Source of the DNA: Saccoglossus kowalevskii
Taxonomy: Eukaryota; Hemichordata; Enteropneusta; Harrimaniidae
Reading direction: 5' to 3'
DNA length: 12,679 nt
NCBI RefSeq assembly: GCF_000003605.2
Contig: NW_003118945.1
Location: 10,197 to 22,875, forward strand
Shown one piece after another: positions 8,264 through 12,679 of the stretch. A program made the translations under genes and the position numbers. Under the pieces are notes generated by a model. The model saw nothing but the letters and a program-made list of their open reading frames with translations. It was not told where the DNA came from and ran no database searches. How positions within the stretch are numbered: the first letter of the stretch is position 1; every line of letters starts with the position of its first letter.

Positions 8264-8692
8264 TCATAGAAGATGTTATTGCCGTGGACAAAACTTCACA
8301 ATTTGTTTGCTGATTTGAAAAAGTATATTACATCAAGGCTGTAGCGGTAGATTTCGGGGAGAGAACAACCGCTCACGGTGTTGGTCAATTCACCGCAGCG
8401 ACGTCGTTGGTTGTACGATTAATCTAGCACGTCATATGTTTCCTTATGTGGGGAATATTTCTTTGGCAGGGCTCGCTCGAAGTGAAAAATACTTTAATTA
8501 GATGTGATGTACAATATCGCTGTGGTTTTTAGAGGACTTCCATTTCCAGCTGTCATGATATGTAACTTAAATCCGTTACGGCAATCCAAGCTTGGTGACC
8601 TGGGAACGGAATATTTAGAGATATTGAGATTTTTAGATTTTGATACCACGGATGACAGCCAATCTTCAGAATTTGACTGGAATGTCAAAATT
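8264..8692 (+). CDS. Channel exon 1: N-terminus, TM1, FPAV motif; stop and frameshifts
   Basis: Acceptor TTTTTTCAG ends at 8263, and an ATG at 8273 opens MLLPWTKLHNLFADLKKYIT, a plausible cytoplasmic N-terminus, until TAG at 8342-8344. One base of frame away, 8350-8424 reads DFGERTTAHGVGQFTAATSL then VVRLI, which contains the family's His-Gly gating motif. An in-frame TAG (8425-8427) sits where the family has Trp, and then HVICFLMWGIFLWQ continues the first membrane segment. The frame shifts back between 8470 and 8500, and 8501-8692 reads DVMYNIAVVFRGLPFPAV, then ICNLNPLRQSKL and a charged linker, ending at donor GTGAGT (8693). ATG to exon end is exactly 140 codons, so the two shifts cancel. 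The start is less sure than the rest. Confidence 0.8.
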
Positions 8693-11472
8693 GTGAGTAA
8701 TGTCATTGATTGTATATATACCTTAGTCATAGTGGGATGGCGGTGATGTAGACATATTAGTAAGTAGGTTGCCCGTTATAATTGCGTCTCTGGCTAATAA
8801 CGTATTTTCTCCATGACAGCCTGTTGATGGCGACTGGGACGACGATTCAAATTTCTTCGATGGGTTCGAGGACGAGTACGCAGCCGAGATGAATATTACC
8901 AGAATCATGTCAATACTAGATCCAAGTCTAAGAAAATCAGTCGGTCACCAATCCAAAGATTTCATTCAAGGGTATATTTTTAATGGCGGAAAGTGCTCAA
9001 CTGCATACGTATTTATTACATAATATGCGGCCCGTGTTCCTAAGATGGTTACATGCTATATCATATATGATATAGGTACCTGCACGTTTAATTGTGGCTT
9101 CTCGTATTTAAAATGCACAGTAAGTTAAAATCCAACAGTATATGTGAGCAACCTGAACAACAGTGTATTGGACAGCAGCAGCGGTAAATTATGGTAAACC
9201 AGCTTAGTGTTATTGGCTACCCTAGGCAAGTTTTGCAAAGATAATATTGATAATTTGTACATTACACGCGTCTCCAGACTCGCGATGAACATGCAACAAA
9301 CACTTTTTGTCTTTGATTGGTAATAATTAATATAGTTTGCTATTGGTATTTGATTGAGTTCGCCAAAATTGCCACGCAAATTGACATTGTGATCGCATTC
9401 ATTGACATATTATGTACAATATTTTATTTACAGTAACTTTACGTCAGTACTCAATTCCAAATATGTTAATTGTATTGACGACAGTGAGATCCTCTCGACC
9501 GTCCGTTCTGGTCCTACAAGGGGTACATTGTATGTATTCGCTTGAACAAAATATTTCCTACCATACTACGTGTAAAGGAGTTCCAGTCCATTAGATCAAA
9601 CTATTTTTGGAGTATCAAGGTAGGCCTGCTACAGACACTCGTGTCTTCCCCTGAATATTTACCCAAGCTTCTTTCGTGCATAGATACATCTACATACCTA
9701 TAAAATATCATTGCAGATCCTTTTAAAGTGCACCAGTCCTTGGACTAATGAAATACGTCATCCACTAGTCCATAATTAACTAATTTATATGTTTTTATTC
9801 ACATTATGGAGAAAAACAAAATATTTACTTATATTCGAATCTGCACATATAAACGCAGTCCCAGATCCTGCACTATCACCGATTCAACTAATTTTACTAT
9901 AATAGCAGAATCCATGGCCTGTGTTTTGAGTGGGTAGCCAACAACTGAATGCAAATAACGCCAACTGCCAACAAATGACGCAGCGGATTAATACATGCGT
10001 GTACGTAACGTTTATTACGATATTGCACAGGGAGATTGGTCGTACTAAGTGAACGTGCTGCGTAGTGACTCCACGTTATATGTTATATAAATAGCAATGA
10101 ATATAACTAACATTTGAAGAAAAGGCACTGCGGCATTTGGAAAAATCGTTATAGTTGAAAAAATACCCATTAGATCAGCGGTACTGTCGACAGTCTAGAA
10201 TAAACCAGTTACTCGATTTCCTTCAGTGCCTCTAGTATGGCGTTTCTATCTATTAGTTGTGCGAGTGCTATCAGTTGCCCCAAAATTACCTGTAAGCTGT
10301 ATTGCCCCTAGCAGTCTGCCTGTTTACATGTAGTTTCTGTCGGATATGTGTTGTAACAGCCGATGCTTTTGAGTGCTTTGATGCACTGAAGCCAAATACC
10401 GTTCACTTTTCAATGGATATTTACTAACGATCAATGTAACCCAACATTCATTCAAGTGATGACAGAATACCTAGGCAATGGATGGTCAGCCATACTTACT
10501 CTCGACTTTTGCCAGAGACCAAACATTTTGTTGCATTAAATCAAAGTCCCTCCGAGGGATTGTGATTAAATTAAGGTCCAGCTATATTGTAAGCGGTCTT
10601 GGGCGTCATACATTGAATGTCATGAATCATTTTTTATGCGGATTTATAAAAAAAAAATATGGAAGAAAGAACCTAGCGCTTGATTCAAATCCAAAGGATA
10701 GACTTTCATTAGCTACTAGTATATAAGCCGTTTGGTAACGCACATTACTAATGAATGGGTTTCATTCAATCATTGGCCGAGATACTGCTATGCACCCGTT
10801 AACCACTCCCCCACCCCCGCGATTGTTAGTTATTTCAAATATTTATGTTTCCATGGAATTCACTGCATTAAGAGTGTATAATAAATCATATAGATTATGA
10901 TTACATGTATAATAATAGTAACTCTGATATTAATATAGAGAAATTCATGTAAATGCTTTGCAGTATTACCCCTGGTTAATTGGTTATATTACCGTCCCTC
11001 AACACGGGACGGTGGTTATATGAATCGTTGAAGTCTCGGAGAACATTCAATTTGAGGTGCTCAAGGTACATCGGGGCTCAACACACCTGTAATAATCACT
11101 CCCACGTCAGTTACCCATATATTTCTTTGAAGAGAAGCACAGAAGGAATCGAGTGCTCAACAACATAGAACTGACAATATCCAAAACATCAACGTTCTAG
11201 CCGCTGTTTCGGGATACTCCCTATGAATTATCCAATGCTGGAATACATTGTTGTCGACAAGTGAGTTTTAAATTATTGTTATTGTCTTGTAACTTCTTAT
11301 TTCTCTAGGTCTGACTTTGACGTTATTTATAGAACAGGACGAGTATTTGACTGATTATACCGAAAACGCCAGAGCAGTTATTTTCGTCCATCCACATTCA
11401 ATTGCCGCATTTCCCGAAGAGCAGGGTATTGAAGTCCCACCAGGATTCTCAACGTCAATAGGAGTGAGACTG
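8264..11472 (+). CDS. DEG/ENaC/ASIC-family sodium channel, 5' part, broken
   Basis: Four plus-strand exons, 8264-8692, 8820-8971 (perhaps originally to 9004), 9434-9522 and 11309-11472, encode about 275 residues of an amiloride-sensitive type cation channel subunit. These are trimeric plasma-membrane channels with two membrane segments and a large cysteine-rich outer domain. Visible in order: TTAHG gating motif; first membrane segment; FPAVMICNLNPLR; a finger-domain region with SKYVNC; SGPTRG joined to LTLTLFIEQDEYL; VPPGFSTSIGVRL of the palm. All exon joins keep phase. The thumb cysteines, second membrane segment and pore are not in the window. A stop, two opposed frameshifts and a lost Cys make it a likely pseudogene unless they are sequence errors. 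Ligand or mechanical gating cannot be told. Confidence 0.88.
8693..8819 (+). other. Channel intron 1
   Basis: A 127-base phase 0 intron from GTGAGT to TTTTCTCCATGACAG. The upstream reading frame stays open for 18 codons into it before a stop. Confidence 0.8.
8820..8971 (+). CDS. Channel exon 2: extracellular domain
   Basis: From the acceptor CCATGACAG the exon reads PVDGDWDDDSNFF, an acidic linker, then MNITRIMSILDPSLRKSVGH and QSKDFIQ. It lies between the FPAV motif and the finger domain. A GTATAT donor at 8972 leaves two bases that join in frame to exon 3. However, the frame continues past it to 9004 as YIFNGGKCSTA, which fits the family's C-x-F-x-G-x-x-C motif with Tyr in place of the first Cys. 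So the ancestral exon probably ended at 9004, where the next two bases are now AT instead of GT. The functional end is therefore uncertain. Confidence 0.78.
9434..9522 (+). CDS. Channel exon 3: finger-domain segment
   Basis: Acceptor TTTATTTACAG ends at 9433. The 89 bases read NFTSVLNSKYVNC then IDDSEILSTVRSGPTRG and end before a GTACAT donor (9523). This matches the family pattern 'NF...L...YGNC.tf......SGp..GL', with Val for Gly before Asn-Cys and a shortened stretch in place of the usual aromatic Tyr-x-Phe-Asn. It starts in phase 2, ends in phase 1, and matches exon 4. The donor is not a strong consensus. Confidence 0.75.
9523..11308 (+). other. Channel intron 3
   Basis: A 1,786-base phase 1 intron from GTACAT to TTATTTCTCTAG. 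It is AT-rich. Two short plus-strand open frames (10478-10726 and 10980-11168) show no recognisable domain and are not called. A C-rich run lies at 10806-10819, an A run at 10648-10657, and a hairpin with direct repeats is listed separately. Confidence 0.7.
10981..11021. repeat. Hairpin flanked by 9-base direct repeats
   Basis: ACCGTCCC (10991-10998), loop TCAACAC, then GGGACGGT (11006-11013) form a perfect 8-base-pair stem. TGGTTATAT occurs on each side (10981-10989 and 11013-11021), sharing one base with the stem on the right. The layout looks like a tiny insertion with target-site duplication, or a footprint left by an excised element. Confidence 0.6.
11309..11472 (+). CDS. Channel exon 4: palm domain segment
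   Basis: From the acceptor TTTCTCTAG the exon reads LTLTLFIEQDEYLTDYTENA, then RAVIFVHPHSIAAFPEEQGI and EVPPGFSTSIGVRL, ending at donor GTGAGT (11473). The pattern GL.L.L.iEQDEYL, a beta strand with His-Pro, then P-x-x-G-x-x-V-P-P-G-x-x-T-x-I is the hallmark of the palm/beta-ball region in invertebrate DEG/ENaC channels. It has no lesion and gives the clearest family match in the gene. It ends in phase 0. The next expected exon (Arg-x-Pro-x-Pro-Tyr and the thumb cysteines) is not found before 12679. Confidence 0.92.
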
Positions 11473-12679
11473 GTGAGTGTACTTTAATGATATTAACAGC
11501 CAATTCCGTGTTTAGTTTTGGTTCCTGTTGGTTTGCATTTGTTGAGCATTTTTTTTATGGGGGGGGGGGAGGTCCAAACTTTAAAATCGCCAGACTAAGT
11601 TAATGATTTTTTTATATTATACAAAAACAAATTGAATACATTTTTCAACGGGGGTCCGGACCCCAAGAACCCCCCCCCCATCCCCCAAGATGTTCTCACA
11701 AATGTTCTCACTCTTGCCAACATCCGAAAACTACCGATTAATACTCTTATATTCACAATCGACGAGACAACAGTTCCATGCGACGTATACAGCGCGCGTG
11801 AAAACACTGTTTGATGACATGAAACTCAAAGATGTGTTGCAGGACGACTGTGATGAATGTGTTCACGCATTCTTTTGATAATTGATAATTTGCATAACCA
11901 TCCACTGACAAAGAATTTTGCTAATGCTCATAATTAAAATGGCTGTAACACTCCGAAATTTAAACCTATTACTGTTTTGTAAAATATTAAATATAGTGCA
12001 TAACACGGAAATTCATCACCATGACTGCCTTATTTAGTCTTGCTAAGCATTCGAAAGAGAAAATATTTGTACCTGTTTTCAATATTTTGAAATCGTTTTT
12101 GAGTATGTTCCACTATTCACAAAGCTGCAGTAATTTCAACAATCTGTAGCGAAGACTGTTTGACCTTAACCAAAGACATCTTTTTCTAATGTCTTTGCTT
12201 TAACATAACTGGATGGAATCAATGTCGCCAACATTGCCAACATTACAACCATCTCAATGAGTATCCAAGTTCACGGCGGATAAAGAGCCCTAGGGTTCCT
12301 GGTGGAAATTTGCAATAACCATTTATTATGATACGTTTAGACACGTTTTAAGCATTCAGATTACAAGCTATGATACTATTTTGAAAGTTCGTCGCGTCTC
12401 TCCCGGTAAAGGAGATACTCCCATAGTTGAAGTATATCATTTGCACAGCCGAGCTGAACTTTTTAACTCCCATCTTTTAGATTGTTGGCCATTTTAGTAA
12501 CACAAATGATCATTTCCACCCCAAAATCCAGGGGAGAACCGCACCGGGCGTCCCGCCGATAGTTTTGCCACTCACGCGATTCTTCAGCACGCGATAGCGT
12601 AATTGAAGGTAGAATTGTAAATCCTGCAAAACTATTTTGACTTTTGACCACACTGAAATCTGTTGAAAAGCGAAAAAAT
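11473..12679. other. Non-coding after last visible channel exon
   Basis: This 1.2 kb is probably channel intron 4 or flanking DNA. Open frames at 11632-11878 (plus) and 12651-12463 (minus) show no recognisable domain. A G-run/C-run element at 11559-11683 is listed separately. No thumb-domain exon was found. Confidence 0.5.
11559..11683. repeat. G-run / C-run palindromic element
   Basis: An 11-base G run (11559-11569) followed by AGGTCC faces GGACCCC and a 10-base C run (11670-11679). Just before the C run lies the 14-base perfect palindrome GGGGTCCGGACCCC (11651-11664). The whole block therefore forms a loose inverted repeat about 125 bases long. It resembles a small non-autonomous (MITE-like) insertion, but no terminal duplication is clear. 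A direct repeat AATGTTCTCA/GATGTTCTCA follows at 11690-11710. Confidence 0.5.

Noticed and set aside
8413-8469. Treating the stop in channel exon 1 as part of a short intron (GTACGA to TTTGGCAG)
   Set aside because: It would be only 57 bases and would remove the first membrane segment, whose sequence is still recognisable on both sides of the stop.
10478-11168. Two plus-strand open frames in channel intron 3
   Set aside because: Neither shows a channel motif; one runs through a poly-A stretch. The exon 3 to exon 4 join is already perfect in phase and family sequence without them.
11632-11878. Overlapping open frames of about 60 residues after the last channel exon
   Set aside because: They start inside the G/C palindromic element and match no part of the expected channel thumb domain (no Pro-Tyr or cysteine pattern).
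12463-12651. A 62-codon minus-strand open frame at the right end
   Set aside because: No recognisable domain, no splice context, and the length is within chance for this composition.

Overview
This is animal genomic DNA, probably from a marine invertebrate. It is AT-rich and mostly non-coding. Coding sequence comes as short exons with GT..AG boundaries and matching phases, separated by introns of about 130 to 1,800 bases. There are no bacterial operons, ribosome binding sites or mobile-element transposases. The species cannot be fixed from the sequence. The two protein families found (an animal sarcosine-oxidase-like flavoenzyme and an invertebrate-type DEG/ENaC/ASIC channel) fit an invertebrate deuterostome, lophotrochozoan or cnidarian.

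Two multi-exon genes lie head to head. On the minus strand, 5181 to 2426, are the first three visible exons of a FAD-dependent amine/amino-acid oxidase of the monomeric sarcosine oxidase type. They hold the GxGxxG dinucleotide-binding motif and about two thirds of the protein; the C-terminal third is not visible in the remaining 2.4 kb. On the plus strand, 8264 to 11472, are four exons of a DEG/ENaC sodium channel: N-terminus, His-Gly gating motif, first membrane segment, the FPAV-ICN motif and the first half of the extracellular domain. It runs off the window or is truncated before the cysteine-rich thumb region.

The main observation is that both genes are damaged in the same style. The oxidase exon 3 carries a balanced pair of one-base frameshifts. 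Channel exon 1 carries another opposed pair plus an in-frame TAG where the family has Trp at the start of the first membrane segment. Channel exon 2 has lost a conserved Cys and seems to have lost its original splice donor. Either this is a decaying two-gene block with exon structure still intact, or the assembly here is poorly polished. Read mapping would decide.

Other content, left to right: a GAC-type microsatellite (81-114); a tandem family of roughly 300-base units (458-1210); a helicase-like first exon with a ruined Walker A motif inside a pair of inverted CCAAT elements (1871-2106); a degenerate 21-base minisatellite in oxidase intron 1 (4081-5000); a 3.1 kb region between the two start codons with a YY1-like site, CCAAT box, poly-C tract and a tRNA-like B box with a T5 terminator; a small hairpin flanked by 9-base direct repeats in channel intron 3; and a G-run/C-run palindromic element after the last channel exon. 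I found no convincing sign of a wholly new system.
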